The notes: generated by a model from the letters alone, not told the origin. A DNA stretch of 64,000 bases from an uncultured Clostridia bacterium (GCA_948467395.1 CAOKDX010000006.1:62001-126000); one strand, 5' to 3'. Positions 47,154 through 56,538 are shown, counted from the first letter of the stretch. Translations and numbers: made by a program.

Positions 47154-50100
47154 TCCCGGTCTCCTGGCGGGAGCTCATCTCCCATGGTCAGGTAGATCCG
47201 GTCCACCCGGAACCCGGTCTTTACCGGGAGGATGGTGAAGGTATGCTCTCCTGCTGTCAGCCGGATATCTGCGATCAGATTCCAGTAATAGATATGGGAT
47301 GTTCCATAAGTAAACTGGCCGCCCCCCGAGTACTGCTCTTCCCGGGGCCGGACGTCCCCGTCCACTGCCAAAGCAAGGGAATCCGACCGGTCACCCGGAA
47401 CATACATCAACAACCACACGTGATAACGTCCCTCATTCTGTATCTGCAGTCTATAATTCAGTCCCGGGGCATCCCGGGGATCCTCATATAGCATCCCCGC
47501 CGGCTCTGCCTGCATGGCAAGTCCGGTCCGCCCTGCTGTCTCCGACTGCAGATGCTCCCAGCCGCTGATCCTCCCTCTGTCGGAGGTTCTCCAGGCCGTC
47601 TCGTTCTCCGCCAGGACACATTCCGCTTCGATGCCCAGCCGTCCCTCTTTCTCCGTCAGGCTCTCCACTGCAATTACCTTCCGGACATCCTTCCCCATAC
47701 CGTCTGCCCTCTCATAGTCTCTCGCCTTCCCTCTCCCGGTCTGGGGATACGCCTCATTGTGTGCATAGAGGCGGTCGATCTTCCAGAAATCCTTTCCTGC
47801 ATAGACCAGCTCCGGCAGAGGCAGCTCCTCCTGCCGGATCCGGTAAAATCCTGCGGTCTGTCTTTGCAGCTCCGGAAGGTTGATCTCCGGTTCATCCTTG
47901 GGATATACCATATCATAGCCGCCGTTTTCCAGAATGGACGGCAGTCCCAGATTGTTTGATTTCCTCGGGGCGGTATAGATGTTGATCCGATCCAGTGTAA
48001 CGAATTCATCCGGTATCGTCACCGTCATGGTATGCCTGCCCCCGCTCTGCGGATTCCACACAAAACAGAGTTTCTCACCGTTATCCAATATGCTGTCCTT
48101 CCAGCCGGCCCGCCATTCATCGGTAACGGAGGATTCCAGCTGCACCGCCGGCTCCCCGTCCATCTGCACCTCCATCCGTATCCTTCCTCTGGAATTCAGT
48201 GTCACGTACCGCTGGATCTCTACCTGGGTCCTTCCGCAGGAACCGATATAGAATTCATATTCCAGCACCGCTTTGGCGCCGTTCTCTGGCACCGCCATCA
48301 CCGCGTCCCCGCACATGCGCCCCAGCCCGGGTACGATCTCTACCTTCTCCCCCTGGCTGAACTGGCTGGCAATGATCGCCACCCCGCCGTCCGCCTCCAC
48401 AAAACCGCAAAAGCCTTCCGGTTTTTGCAGATCATTCCTTTTCTGGATGCGGAGGGTTTTCCTCTCCCCGGTATTGATCCCGCACAATTCCAGTATCGTT
48501 TCCCCGGTTCTGTCCTCCTCTTCCTTCACCTGGGTAAAGTAGATCCGTTTTTCTGTCGTCACCTTTCCCCTTGGGCTGGAAACGGCAACGCCTGAACCCT
48601 CCAGTCCCCGGATCTCGTATTCCAGTTCGCCGCCTCCCAGATTGCCGATCTCAATCCATTTCTTCCGGCTGCCGCCTGGATAGAAGGTCAGTTCTCCTTC
48701 CTCCGCGATCCGGACGCCATCCCATGTCACCACGCCCATGCGGGGGCTCTCCTCGATTGCCAGAGCCGGCTTTCCCGCCGGATAGAGAGGGATGCCGGGC
48801 GGTGGAAATGCCTCGGGGGTGAGGATCCGGCTCCATTTTCCACCACACATAATATAATTATAGTAATAGAGCATCTGCCTTCTGCCATCCATCATCACTC
48901 TGGAATACTCCAGGTATCTGTCAGCCGCCGCGCCAAATCCTCTGTCATACGACAGCCTGCTGCGGTCGGCATAATAATACTCCGCATTGCACCAGAAGGA
49001 GGCGTGTATTTTCATCAGGAAAAGCTGAAAGAAAGAATCCCTTTCTTCTTTCGGAAGAGAGCCCCATAACCGGCTGCCTCTGTCGTATAAATCCTTCAGG
49101 CGCACAAGCCTTCTTCCCGCCTCATCTCCATACCCTTCCTGGGAAAAGGCATCCGATACCAGGTGTTCCACCTTTCTGACATTGGTCAGCTGCGCATACT
49201 TGCCATACAGATCTGCCGCCTCACTGCCGATGTCCCCGGAAAAGTTATAATCTGTCCATTCCTGTACAAACCGTTCCGGATCCCTTGTTACCGCCCCTTC
49301 CTTTCCCGCCTCCCAGCCATAGCGGAGAAAATACTCCATGTCCATCTCCAGCGGTTTCAGAGCCCCGGCATTCAGCACCCACAGCTTACGGATCCCTTTC
49401 CGGTAGGACTTTTCCAGTTCGTTCCCCGTCTGGGCCAGGGGGATGGAATTGAGGAAGAGGTAGCACATCTCCGAGTGCGCCCAGTAGGAATTGTGGAAAT
49501 ACAGTCCGTGGCCGCCCTTCCTCTCACGCTCCTTTTCATCCGGATACCGGCGCATATGGCCAAAGTTATCGTTCACCCAGATCAGCGTTACGTCCTCCGG
49601 CACCTCCAGCCCCGCATCATACAGATCCAGAACTTCCTTATAGGGGACAAATGTCTGCACGGCATCTTCTGCCTTTTCCTTCCCCAGTACCTGCCGCAGT
49701 ATCTCCCGCTGGTCACGGAATACCTTCTGCATCAGTTTGATCTTCTCCCGGCGGATCCCCTCTTCATCCAGTTCCTTATTTTCATAGATCTTACTTGTGA
49801 CAAACCCGGAGTCGTGTATCCCTCTCATGCCGATGGTATATGTATTTTCATATTCCCGGTTCTGCTCCAGACCCTCCCGCCAGTATTCCCGGATCCGTTC
49901 CCGGTTCTCCCCCTCTATGGAATAATCATAGCTCAGATCGGAATAACCCTTCCTCTCCCGCCATGGCTGCCATTCGTTCTGGTTGCTGCGCAACAGCATA
50001 TCGCAGTGAGATGTGCCTACCACGATCCCCATCTCATCCGCCAGCTCCCCGTTGCGGGGATCTTCATTAAAATAATTGACGTGCATGGCCGGCCATATGT

Positions 50101-50704
50101 AATTTGCCTTCAGCCGGAGCAGCAGCTCAAATATCTTTTCATACAGCTCTGGCCCTATCGTTCCATCCGCCGTATGCTCCTTCGCCCATGCCTCCAGCTC
50201 CTCCTCGTCATTGATAAAGATGCCGCGGTACCGCACCGACGGATAGTCGGCCAGATAGAAGCCGGCAGAGATAGGAAACGGGCGTTTCCTGACCGGCACA
50301 TCCCCAAAATAGTGCCACGGCGAGACGCCAATCCGCCGGGATAGCTCATATACTCCGTAAATGGTCCCCCTCCGGTCCGCCCCGGCGATGTACAGAGCCC
50401 CTTCCAGCTCCTGGATCACATAACCCTCCCAGCGGTACACGCCGTTTTCATCCAGAATAGGGTCTGTCTTTAACCTCCCCTGCCGGATCCGGCTGTCGAT
50501 CTCCTGGTTCTTTCCAATGGTGCCGATCACAATGTATAAATCTGCCCTGCCGTCTCCACCGCTTTCTGTCTCACAACGGCAGCCAATGGCCCTCTCTATA
50601 TCCGCCTTAAGCTGGCGGATACTTCTCTCCACCGCCCTGTCCTCCTCTTTGGAATAGGACAGTACAACGTATCCACTCCTATTTGGAAAAAGACTCTGGT
50701 CCAT
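47132..50704 (-). CDS. GH115-family protein, cytoplasmic form
   Basis: A 1,190-residue protein without a signal peptide. It has all of the GH115 landmarks of its neighbour: IGVSPWHYFGDVPV, VRYRGIFINDEEE, IVVGTSHCDMLL, TIGMRGIHDSGF, LIWVNDNFGHMRRYP and LNAGALKPLEMDMEYFL, in ~1-650. The C-terminal half has Ig/CBM-like beta domains, including two that end in a D-RIN-x-Y or D-RIYL strand. With one extracellular and one intracellular GH115, side-chain removal can proceed in two steps: trimming of the polymer outside and hydrolysis of imported oligomers inside. AGGAGGTGGAGTA fixes the start, rejecting a 12-codon extension. Confidence 0.88.
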   Translation of the reverse strand: MDQSLFPNRSGYVVLSYSKEEDRAVERSIRQLKADIERAIGCRCETESGGDGRADLYIVIGTIGKNQEIDSRIRQGRLKTDPILDENGVYRWEGYVIQELEGALYIAGADRRGTIYGVYELSRRIGVSPWHYFGDVPVRKRPFPISAGFYLADYPSVRYRGIFINDEEELEAWAKEHTADGTIGPELYEKIFELLLRLKANYIWPAMHVNYFNEDPRNGELADEMGIVVGTSHCDMLLRSNQNEWQPWRERKGYSDLSYDYSIEGENRERIREYWREGLEQNREYENTYTIGMRGIHDSGFVTSKIYENKELDEEGIRREKIKLMQKVFRDQREILRQVLGKEKAEDAVQTFVPYKEVLDLYDAGLEVPEDVTLIWVNDNFGHMRRYPDEKERERKGGHGLYFHNSYWAHSEMCYLFLNSIPLAQTGNELEKSYRKGIRKLWVLNAGALKPLEMDMEYFLRYGWEAGKEGAVTRDPERFVQEWTDYNFSGDIGSEAADLYGKYAQLTNVRKVEHLVSDAFSQEGYGDEAGRRLVRLKDLYDRGSRLWGSLPKEERDSFFQLFLMKIHASFWCNAEYYYADRSRLSYDRGFGAAADRYLEYSRVMMDGRRQMLYYYNYIMCGGKWSRILTPEAFPPPGIPLYPAGKPALAIEESPRMGVVTWDGVRIAEEGELTFYPGGSRKKWIEIGNLGGGELEYEIRGLEGSGVAVSSPRGKVTTEKRIYFTQVKEEEDRTGETILELCGINTGERKTLRIQKRNDLQKPEGFCGFVEADGGVAIIASQFSQGEKVEIVPGLGRMCGDAVMAVPENGAKAVLEYEFYIGSCGRTQVEIQRYVTLNSRGRIRMEVQMDGEPAVQLESSVTDEWRAGWKDSILDNGEKLCFVWNPQSGGRHTMTVTIPDEFVTLDRINIYTAPRKSNNLGLPSILENGGYDMVYPKDEPEINLPELQRQTAGFYRIRQEELPLPELVYAGKDFWKIDRLYAHNEAYPQTGRGKARDYERADGMGKDVRKVIAVESLTEKEGRLGIEAECVLAENETAWRTSDRGRISGWEHLQSETAGRTGLAMQAEPAGMLYEDPRDAPGLNYRLQIQNEGRYHVWLLMYVPGDRSDSLALAVDGDVRPREEQYSGGGQFTYGTSHIYYWNLIADIRLTAGEHTFTILPVKTGFRVDRIYLTMGDELPPGDREWDGEPR

Positions 50705-50754
50705 TACTCCACCTCCTAAACTCAATGACAGATTTCCCATGATACCATCGGGCT

Positions 50755-50786
50755 AGCTCAACGCTACAAATTGGTACCGTTGAGTT
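50755..50786. repeat. Hairpin repeat upstream of the AraC promoter
   Basis: CTCAACG and CGTTGAG pair perfectly, with an inner TAC/GTA pair and a loop AAATTG; AGCTCAACG...CAAATTGG matches the unit at 9350-9385. It ends 3 bp upstream of a TTGACA box and lies between two divergent genes, so it could serve as an operator. Confidence 0.55.
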
Positions 50787-50789
50787 ATA

Positions 50790-50818
50790 TTGACAAAATT
50801 CTCTTTTTCTTATACTAT
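50790..50818 (+). promoter_or_regulatory. Promoter of the AraC-family gene
   Basis: TTGACA at 50790-50795 is a perfect -35. Two overlapping -10 candidates exist: TATACT at 15-bp spacing and TACTAT at 17-bp spacing (50813-50818). The AraC start is about 76 bp downstream. Confidence 0.65.
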
Positions 50819-50893
50819 ATTACTAAATTTCACAAATTTCTCATGCCATATTGCGTATTTTCTTTGTAATGTTGCGATTAAGGAGCGATGCGA

Positions 50894-51712
50894 ATGATTC
50901 AGCTGTACTCAGATCAGTTAGAGTTTAAGATTAACCGGGATTACAACTACTGGAACCCCGATTTTCATATGCACAATTTTTATGAAATCTTTCTGCTGCA
51001 GGAGGGAAATATTGATTTTTACATGAATAATACGAAGCGTCATATTGATCCGGGCACTATGGTATTTATCACAGACCAGGACATCCACAAAAGCACACTG
51101 ATCACGGAAGGTTTGTATGAGCGGGCCTATATCCATATCCCGCCCTCCCTCCTGAATGCCTGCTCCAGTGCCTCCACGGACCTTTCCGCCTGTTTCCATG
51201 CCGTCTCCGGCCAGTTCTTCCAGCCCGGGAAGAAACAGGCAGATCTGTTTTTTAATACAGTGAGAAATATGATGAATTTAGAAAAGAAGAAAGACTTTGG
51301 ATACGATATATTGATACAGTCGGAATTACTAAAAATTCTCGTGTCCGTCAATGACCTTTGCCGGAATGGCCAGACGGAACAGTTTCTGGAGCAGTACTCC
51401 GAGCGCATCCGCGAAATGATATACTATATTGAGGATCATTTGAGCGAACCACTGTCCCTGGAGCGGATCGCCAGGCATTTTTCCATAGATAAATATCATA
51501 TGTGCCATATTTTTAAGAAAGAAACAAATACAACCGTTTACCATTTCATCCAGTTAAAGAGGATTGCTATGGCGAAACGGCTGCTGGCTGAGGGAAATAG
51601 CCTGACCGAGGTCTGCTTTGAAGTTGGTTTTAACGATTACAACCACTTTATCACAACCTTTAAAAAGCACTGTGGAATGACGCCTAAGCAGTATGTCCGG
51701 ATGTATGAGTAA
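50894..51712 (+). CDS. AraC-family transcriptional regulator
   Basis: A 272-residue regulator. The N-terminal cupin-like sensor (~10-150) has the pattern HMHNFYEIFLLQEGNIDFYM and DPGTMVFITDQDIHKS. The C-terminal double helix-turn-helix (~170-270) reads EPLSLERIARHFSIDKYHMC, HIFKKETNTTVYHFI, LLAEGNSLTEVCFEVGFNDY and FITTFKKHCGMTPKQY, all standard AraC. The second ATG is chosen (8 nt after GGAG; the first lies only 2 nt away). It is divergent from the GH115 operon, so it probably senses a glucuronoxylan-derived sugar and activates those genes. The inducer is unknown. Confidence 0.93.
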   Translation: MIQLYSDQLEFKINRDYNYWNPDFHMHNFYEIFLLQEGNIDFYMNNTKRHIDPGTMVFITDQDIHKSTLITEGLYERAYIHIPPSLLNACSSASTDLSACFHAVSGQFFQPGKKQADLFFNTVRNMMNLEKKKDFGYDILIQSELLKILVSVNDLCRNGQTEQFLEQYSERIREMIYYIEDHLSEPLSLERIARHFSIDKYHMCHIFKKETNTTVYHFIQLKRIAMAKRLLAEGNSLTEVCFEVGFNDYNHFITTFKKHCGMTPKQYVRMYE

Positions 51713-51752
51713 ATCCGCCATCCGCAGATGTACCATCCAGGACGCCATTGAG

Positions 51753-52268
51753 CTACAGTCTGATATCAATTTTATACTCTTTGTCAATGAGAATAAAATC
51801 AATCCCATGCTTCTGGCACTGAGCCAGCATCCTGGCATTATCCCGCAATACTGTGTCGATCGTACAATACTCATCGTCCAAACGGTCTTCCACTATACTG
51901 GCGTATGCTTTAATATCTTTGAAATGATTCTCTATATACCGCTGACTCATAACCAGACAGTAATATCTGATATTTTTCTGATCATCCGGTTCAAAATCAT
52001 CCGCCCAGCCGAACGGAATATAGCATCCTTCTACAATGAGATTCTGCCTGTTTTCAATGGCTGTTTTTATCATCTCACATACGATGGGCCATAAATAACC
52101 AGTCAGTGCCTCTTCGTCACTTTCCGGCGTCAGCTCTGTATGACCACTTCGGATCAGTCCCATCTTCAAGTGATCTATGGATAAATAGGGATATTTGTAT
52201 TTTTCCAGCAATCTTTGCGCCAGTGCCGTTTTCCCTGTGTGAGACGCACCCGTTATCAAAATAATCAT
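51753..52268 (-). CDS. P-loop kinase-like protein
   Basis: A 171-residue single-domain ATPase/kinase with Walker A GASHTGKT at residues ~7-14. LSIDHLKMGLIRSG follows as the substrate segment and LIVEGCYIPFGWADDF lies in the middle; RYYCLVMSQRYIENHF resembles the lid region of nucleotide/chloramphenicol phosphotransferase-like kinases. No partner is fixed. GGAGGTGGATGAT sets the start. It is last in a row of three tightly linked genes (zinc-ribbon kinase, nucleotidyltransferase remnant, this gene). Its substrate is unknown; a nucleotide or antibiotic kinase is possible. Confidence 0.75.
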   Translation of the reverse strand: MIILITGASHTGKTALAQRLLEKYKYPYLSIDHLKMGLIRSGHTELTPESDEEALTGYLWPIVCEMIKTAIENRQNLIVEGCYIPFGWADDFEPDDQKNIRYYCLVMSQRYIENHFKDIKAYASIVEDRLDDEYCTIDTVLRDNARMLAQCQKHGIDFILIDKEYKIDIRL

Positions 52269-52288
52269 ATCATCCACCTCCCGTTTTT

Positions 52289-52423
52289 CTACCAATTTTC
52301 TTCGTTATTTGTGCCATAGGCATAACTTCCACCCAGTCCGAATAAGATAATGCGTCTGCCCAGCCGCTGGTCATCCCGCAGGAAATCATATTCCGGCAGC
52401 TCCATCCATTCTCTGAAATTCAT
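52289..52423 (-). pseudogene. Truncated nucleotidyltransferase (pol-beta superfamily) N-terminus
   Basis: A 44-codon frame: MNFREWMELPEYDFLRDD, then IILFGLGGSYAYGTNNEENW and a TAG stop. The GLGGSYAYGT-NNE block is the start of the nucleotidyltransferase signature (GSxxxGTxxxxSDID), but the following catalytic Asp pair is missing. The ATG overlaps the TAA of the preceding kinase gene (TAATG), so it is translated by coupling. It is best seen as the remnant of a full NTase gene of a three-gene module, cut short by deletion. Confidence 0.65.
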
Positions 52424-53028
52424 TATGTTCCCATCTCCATCCATTCCAAAATGCATTTCGCTGTCTCTTCCGGCGTCCTGTCATCCACATTCATCGTAGA
52501 AAACGGGACTTCGCCGATTTTCTCATGAGTCTTGAAAAATTCATTGTAATCCACAGAACTGCTGATCCAGCCCTCATCCGCGATCCCACGGCCGTCGGTC
52601 ATTCTTTTACGCAGTGTCTCTTCCCCACTGGTGAGTGCCAAAACCCTTATTTCACTAAAAAAGCGGGCATGATACACTTGATCTAACTTATCAATATTTC
52701 CCGCCATCGTCCAGGCAACCGCCCTGCCAGACTGGGAAATATTATTAGAGAGACAGAAAATCTGCTCAATCTGATCAAAGTGATCCGCCTCTGTTTCATG
52801 AGGCATGATATTATAAAACAGATCTGCGTCAAGCACAACATAGTCTGTAGTCAGCTTTTGTAATTCCTTCGCTGCCGTTGTCTTTCCCACGCCGCTGCAG
52901 CCAGTGATCACATACAGAGGTTTCTTTATAAATCCCCACTTTGAACCGCATTCCGGACATATTATATAATGATCTGAAACCTCTTTATTCCATTGAGTAT
53001 TCCTGCAGTGAGGACATATTGTAACCAT
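52423..53028 (-). CDS. P-loop kinase with N-terminal zinc ribbon
   Basis: A 201-residue protein. The first ~35 residues form a zinc ribbon, CPHC-x16-CPEC (MVTICPHCRNTQWNKEV..YIICPECGSKW). The kinase domain follows with Walker A GCSGVGKTT (~45-53), VVLDADLFYNI and a late LRKRMTDGRGI segment like nucleoside/nucleotide kinases. The start ATG is fixed by GGAGGAAGGCAGG; the 75-codon upstream extension overlaps the LRR gene and is rejected. It is coupled to the nucleotidyltransferase remnant (TAATG). The substrate is unknown. Confidence 0.8.
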   Translation of the reverse strand: MVTICPHCRNTQWNKEVSDHYIICPECGSKWGFIKKPLYVITGCSGVGKTTAAKELQKLTTDYVVLDADLFYNIMPHETEADHFDQIEQIFCLSNNISQSGRAVAWTMAGNIDKLDQVYHARFFSEIRVLALTSGEETLRKRMTDGRGIADEGWISSSVDYNEFFKTHEKIGEVPFSTMNVDDRTPEETAKCILEWMEMGT

Positions 53029-53063
53029 CCTGCCTTCCTCCGTTTTCGCTATTTCGTCGTTTC

Positions 53064-54476
53064 TTATCTTCCTGTGATTTCTGTTACATTTACCTTTATC
53101 TTGCATTTCACATCCATCGTTCTCATCCGGACTGTAATCTCTGCCTTGCCCTTCCTTATCCCTGTGACCTTCCCTTTTTTTGTTACCTTTGCCACCCGGG
53201 GATGGGAGGATGTAAATTTGAGGATATCGGTTTTTAATTTCCAGCCCTTCCAAAATCCAGTTGGCGTAGAGACGGTGATTCCTGGGGCAATATCCAATGT
53301 TCTGGAACTGCCTTTTTTTACTTCCAGCCTGTTCTTTGAAGGTTTCAGGGCATAAACTCTCTGGGAATCAAAATATTTCCTTTTCTTGCCCTTTGTCAGT
53401 GTTATCACTGCCACATATCTGTATTTTTCTCCCGTCTTGCCCTTTACCTTTTTATTCCCGGAGGATAGCAGATAGGGAGCCTTCTTTATCTTTTTGATTC
53501 CCGGCGTTTTGGCAAATGCACCAGTCCCGACATATGCCATCGATGCCGGCAATGCTGAGATTTTCTTAAGATTTGTGCAGCCGCCGAATGCACTTCCCTC
53601 TATTTTCCTCAGTCCGGAGGGAAAAGACACTTCTTCCAGATTACGGCACCATCGGAAAGTCTCCGCTCCGATCACCCTCACCCTGTCTGGTATCTTTATT
53701 TTTTTAAGAGAATTACAATTTTTGAATCCATGGATTTCTCTTAGATTTTTGCTCCATCTGATTTTCTTTAATTTATGGCACCAGTTAAAGCCCTGCACTT
53801 TTGTGATATTATCCGGAAGATAGATGCTTTCCAGTCCGTCACATGCTACTGCCGATGCTGTCTTGTATTTTTTATTTTTTGAAAATACAATCTTCTTAAT
53901 AAATCGATTCTGAATAGCCATCGAAAATGTAATACTGGACGGCATTCTGTATACTGTGGCTGTTTTCTCATCCGGATATTCCAGAAGCGCACTCATATCT
54001 TTATTATACAACACCCCCTCCTTCGCCTTCAAGAATTTATTGTTTGGATCTACTTCTATTTGCTCCAGACCAGCCAGTCCTTCCAGCGGTATATATTTCA
54101 TTTTCCCCGTATGATCCGCCGCCTTGACAGGCCTAATGCTTTTGGGTAAAATCAGCTTTTTAACAGCAGCATCTCTCTGGTCCTCTCCGCTAATATGCAC
54201 ACAGAAATAACGGCCAAAATCAATACTCATCACTTTTTTCCCGTCAAGAACCTCTGGAATTTTTAACACAGAAACATCCCCTTCAACAGCAGCCCCTGTA
54301 ATTTCAATAGCGTTTTTGAACTCACTGGACTCTCGATAAGTATAAGTAATTCTCCCACTAACTGCCTGTTTATCACTGCCCCCTTCCGCTTTTATTACCT
54401 CTGCAGGTAAAAAAGCAAGCAACACTCCAGCCAAAAAAATTTTTCCTGTTATCATTATTTTTCTTTTTATTTCCAT
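53064..54476 (-). CDS. Secreted BspA-type leucine-rich-repeat protein with Big_2 domain
   Basis: A 470-residue exported protein. Signal peptide ~1-30 (IMITGKIFLAGVLLAFLP). LRR_5 repeats fill ~90-330, with units such as LKKIKIPDRVRVIGAETFRWC and LEEVSFPSGLRKIEGSAFGGC (each repeat ~21-23 residues, LxxIxIPxxVxxIG pattern). The C-terminal ~110 residues are a Big_2-type domain (LEVKKGSSRTLDIAPG, then RVAKVTKKGKVTGIRKGKAE). BspA LRR proteins in gut bacteria bind host proteins or polysaccharides. The ATG start follows GGAGGAATTGTG; a GTG directly before it is the alternative. It is 28 bp after the subtilase gene and may share its transcript. Confidence 0.88.
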   Translation of the reverse strand: MEIKRKIMITGKIFLAGVLLAFLPAEVIKAEGGSDKQAVSGRITYTYRESSEFKNAIEITGAAVEGDVSVLKIPEVLDGKKVMSIDFGRYFCVHISGEDQRDAAVKKLILPKSIRPVKAADHTGKMKYIPLEGLAGLEQIEVDPNNKFLKAKEGVLYNKDMSALLEYPDEKTATVYRMPSSITFSMAIQNRFIKKIVFSKNKKYKTASAVACDGLESIYLPDNITKVQGFNWCHKLKKIRWSKNLREIHGFKNCNSLKKIKIPDRVRVIGAETFRWCRNLEEVSFPSGLRKIEGSAFGGCTNLKKISALPASMAYVGTGAFAKTPGIKKIKKAPYLLSSGNKKVKGKTGEKYRYVAVITLTKGKKRKYFDSQRVYALKPSKNRLEVKKGSSRTLDIAPGITVSTPTGFWKGWKLKTDILKFTSSHPRVAKVTKKGKVTGIRKGKAEITVRMRTMDVKCKIKVNVTEITGR

Positions 54477-54504
54477 CACAATTCCTCCCTCATAACTGAT
54501 TTTA

Positions 54505-56538
54505 CTATTTAATAGAGTAAGCAGCCACGCTAACTGCCAATGTTGGACTGATCGATTTCATATAATCTTCAAAATAGTAGAGTTTAAAAATACTAGCATT
54601 ATATTTTACTCCAACATAAAAATCTGATGCAGTTCCTATTGAATCATTTGCGAAATGTTTGATTACATTAGCAGCGACTGATTGAGCAGCTATAAACCTT
54701 TCTTTAACAATATTTGACTTATCAGCATAATCATTTGGTGTCCCGTGAAACAGCCTTCCATATTTAGCAGTCCAAACAGAATGAGCATACACATCTGTAG
54801 CTGTATGCATTGCTACTCCATAAGCAAACGCGGCCCGATATTTCGTTGAACTCCCAATACTTCCCCAGGAAACATTGGCAAATAACTTTAAATAATCCTG
54901 TGATGGATTGTTCACATCGCATGGACCTGGATCATTGTATATTTTTCCTCCTCTTATTTCTTTTGCATATTTTGTACATGTAATATAATTACTCACATAA
55001 TTGCATCCCACTGTCCCTGCTGTCGTTTTAAAATAGCCATGCAGACAGGGATGCTTTGTCATTCCTGCCATTCCACTTGCCGCAGTATCTGGATATACCG
55101 CTCCCTTCTTTACCATAGAAATAACATTTGCGTTTATGGGATTTTGACTAATGTATCCATTTGCACTTAATGCACTATCAGCCAACGTTTCATGTGTTTT
55201 CCCGTCAGGATCCTCCTTTTTATTGCAATTCCAGGACCCATTCACATAATCCACATCTGTAAACTCCTGCACTGGGGCATTATTTTCTTCTGCCTTATTT
55301 TCATTCTGCTCTACTGTCTTCCAAGGTTGGTAGCTCTGTTCAAATTCATCATAAATATTCAATGCCTGCCCATAGTCCAACAGTCCATTTCCATATTTTT
55401 TCTCATCTCCATATTGATTTGCTGCCACATCCATAAGTTGACGGATAAAGTCCGCTGGTTTCGTCCGATCTTTTTCCCATAGTCTTGCCGCCACCCCAAC
55501 CACGTGCGGCACTGCCATACTAGTGCCATTGCAGACCAACGTACCACCAAAGCCCCCTGTTGTTCTTATCTTCTCAGCCGGCGCAACAATCTCCACCTCT
55601 TCCCCTTCCGCACTGTAATCGCAGGCAGTCCCGTCTATATCCGTTCCCCCTACTGCCATAACTTCATCCATTGCCGCCGGGTATTCTACCACTCCATGAT
55701 TCCCCGCCGCCGCCACTATCAGAATTCCTTTTTTATGAGCCGCTCTCACAGCCGTTTCCAGTGCCTCCGACCTCTCCATCGTGCCAAAACTAATACTAAT
55801 GATATTGACATCCTTTTCTATCGCCCAGTAGATTGCTTCCACAATCCGGCTCACCGGCGCCACCTTATTCCCATCCAAAACTCTTGCCGAATACAGTTCC
55901 ACATCCGGAGCGATTCCTGTGATCCCTTCCTCATTATCACGTGCGGCGATCACTCCGGCAATGGAGGTTCCATGACCGGATGTATCCCAGAACAACGGAA
56001 GCACTTCTTCCTCCCCAGGGATCAGATTGATAGATTCCTCCACCTCAATATCTTCAAATAAATCGACACCGGAATCGATCAGCGCAACCTTTACTCGGTT
56101 CCCTGTACAGGCTCCTTCTGCCCTGTCGCCCTCGTCCAGACGTATTGCCTGCATATTCCATTCCAGGTCCTCTTTTTCTTTTGATTCCACTTTCTCGGTT
56201 TCGACATCTTCAAAAGAACCTCGTACTTCAATATCTTTCTCGACGAGATCAATCTTTTGGTCCCGTTCCAATAACTCTGCCTCCCCTTCTGTCAGTTCCA
56301 GTGTGATAAAATTATCTTCCTGCATACTGTCACAGCTAAGTTCAGAAATGGTATCTCCTTCTTCATATTTTTCACCCAACGCCTCCCTTTTATTTCCCGC
56401 AGCCGTCTGTACAATATAGACTTGTTTCTTCTCCTGATCTTTTGCCCTTACACTGGTGTAACACATTCGATTCCCCAATCCCAGCACCAGTATGGCACAT
56501 AGTGAAGCAGCTATTGTTTTTTTACAACATCTTTTCAT
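54505..56538 (-). CDS. Subtilisin-like serine protease (S8) with unusual C-terminal domain
   Basis: A 677-residue exported protease. Signal peptide ~1-32 (TIAASLCAILVLGLGNRM). The catalytic triad is intact: Asp near residue 153 in VALIDSGVD, His near 192 in SGHGTSIAGV, and Ser near 341 in NGTSMAVPH. A prodomain-like segment (~35-130) precedes it. The C-terminal ~260 residues after a Glu/Asn-rich linker contain GVAMHTATDVYAHSVW near 575-590, an H-x3-D-x3-H pattern resembling the zinc phospholipase C/S1-P1 nuclease-like fold. There is also HFANDS and other conserved His/Asp. That fusion is unusual; function of the tail is unknown. The start uses GGAGGAT; ATG is preferred to a GTG two codons upstream. 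Confidence 0.87.
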   Translation of the reverse strand: MKRCCKKTIAASLCAILVLGLGNRMCYTSVRAKDQEKKQVYIVQTAAGNKREALGEKYEEGDTISELSCDSMQEDNFITLELTEGEAELLERDQKIDLVEKDIEVRGSFEDVETEKVESKEKEDLEWNMQAIRLDEGDRAEGACTGNRVKVALIDSGVDLFEDIEVEESINLIPGEEEVLPLFWDTSGHGTSIAGVIAARDNEEGITGIAPDVELYSARVLDGNKVAPVSRIVEAIYWAIEKDVNIISISFGTMERSEALETAVRAAHKKGILIVAAAGNHGVVEYPAAMDEVMAVGGTDIDGTACDYSAEGEEVEIVAPAEKIRTTGGFGGTLVCNGTSMAVPHVVGVAARLWEKDRTKPADFIRQLMDVAANQYGDEKKYGNGLLDYGQALNIYDEFEQSYQPWKTVEQNENKAEENNAPVQEFTDVDYVNGSWNCNKKEDPDGKTHETLADSALSANGYISQNPINANVISMVKKGAVYPDTAASGMAGMTKHPCLHGYFKTTAGTVGCNYVSNYITCTKYAKEIRGGKIYNDPGPCDVNNPSQDYLKLFANVSWGSIGSSTKYRAAFAYGVAMHTATDVYAHSVWTAKYGRLFHGTPNDYADKSNIVKERFIAAQSVAANVIKHFANDSIGTASDFYVGVKYNASIFKLYYFEDYMKSISPTLAVSVAAYSIK

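Noticed and set aside
49163-50344. 393-codon plus-strand frame opposite GH115
   Set aside because: Shadow of the conserved GH115 core; no ribosome site.
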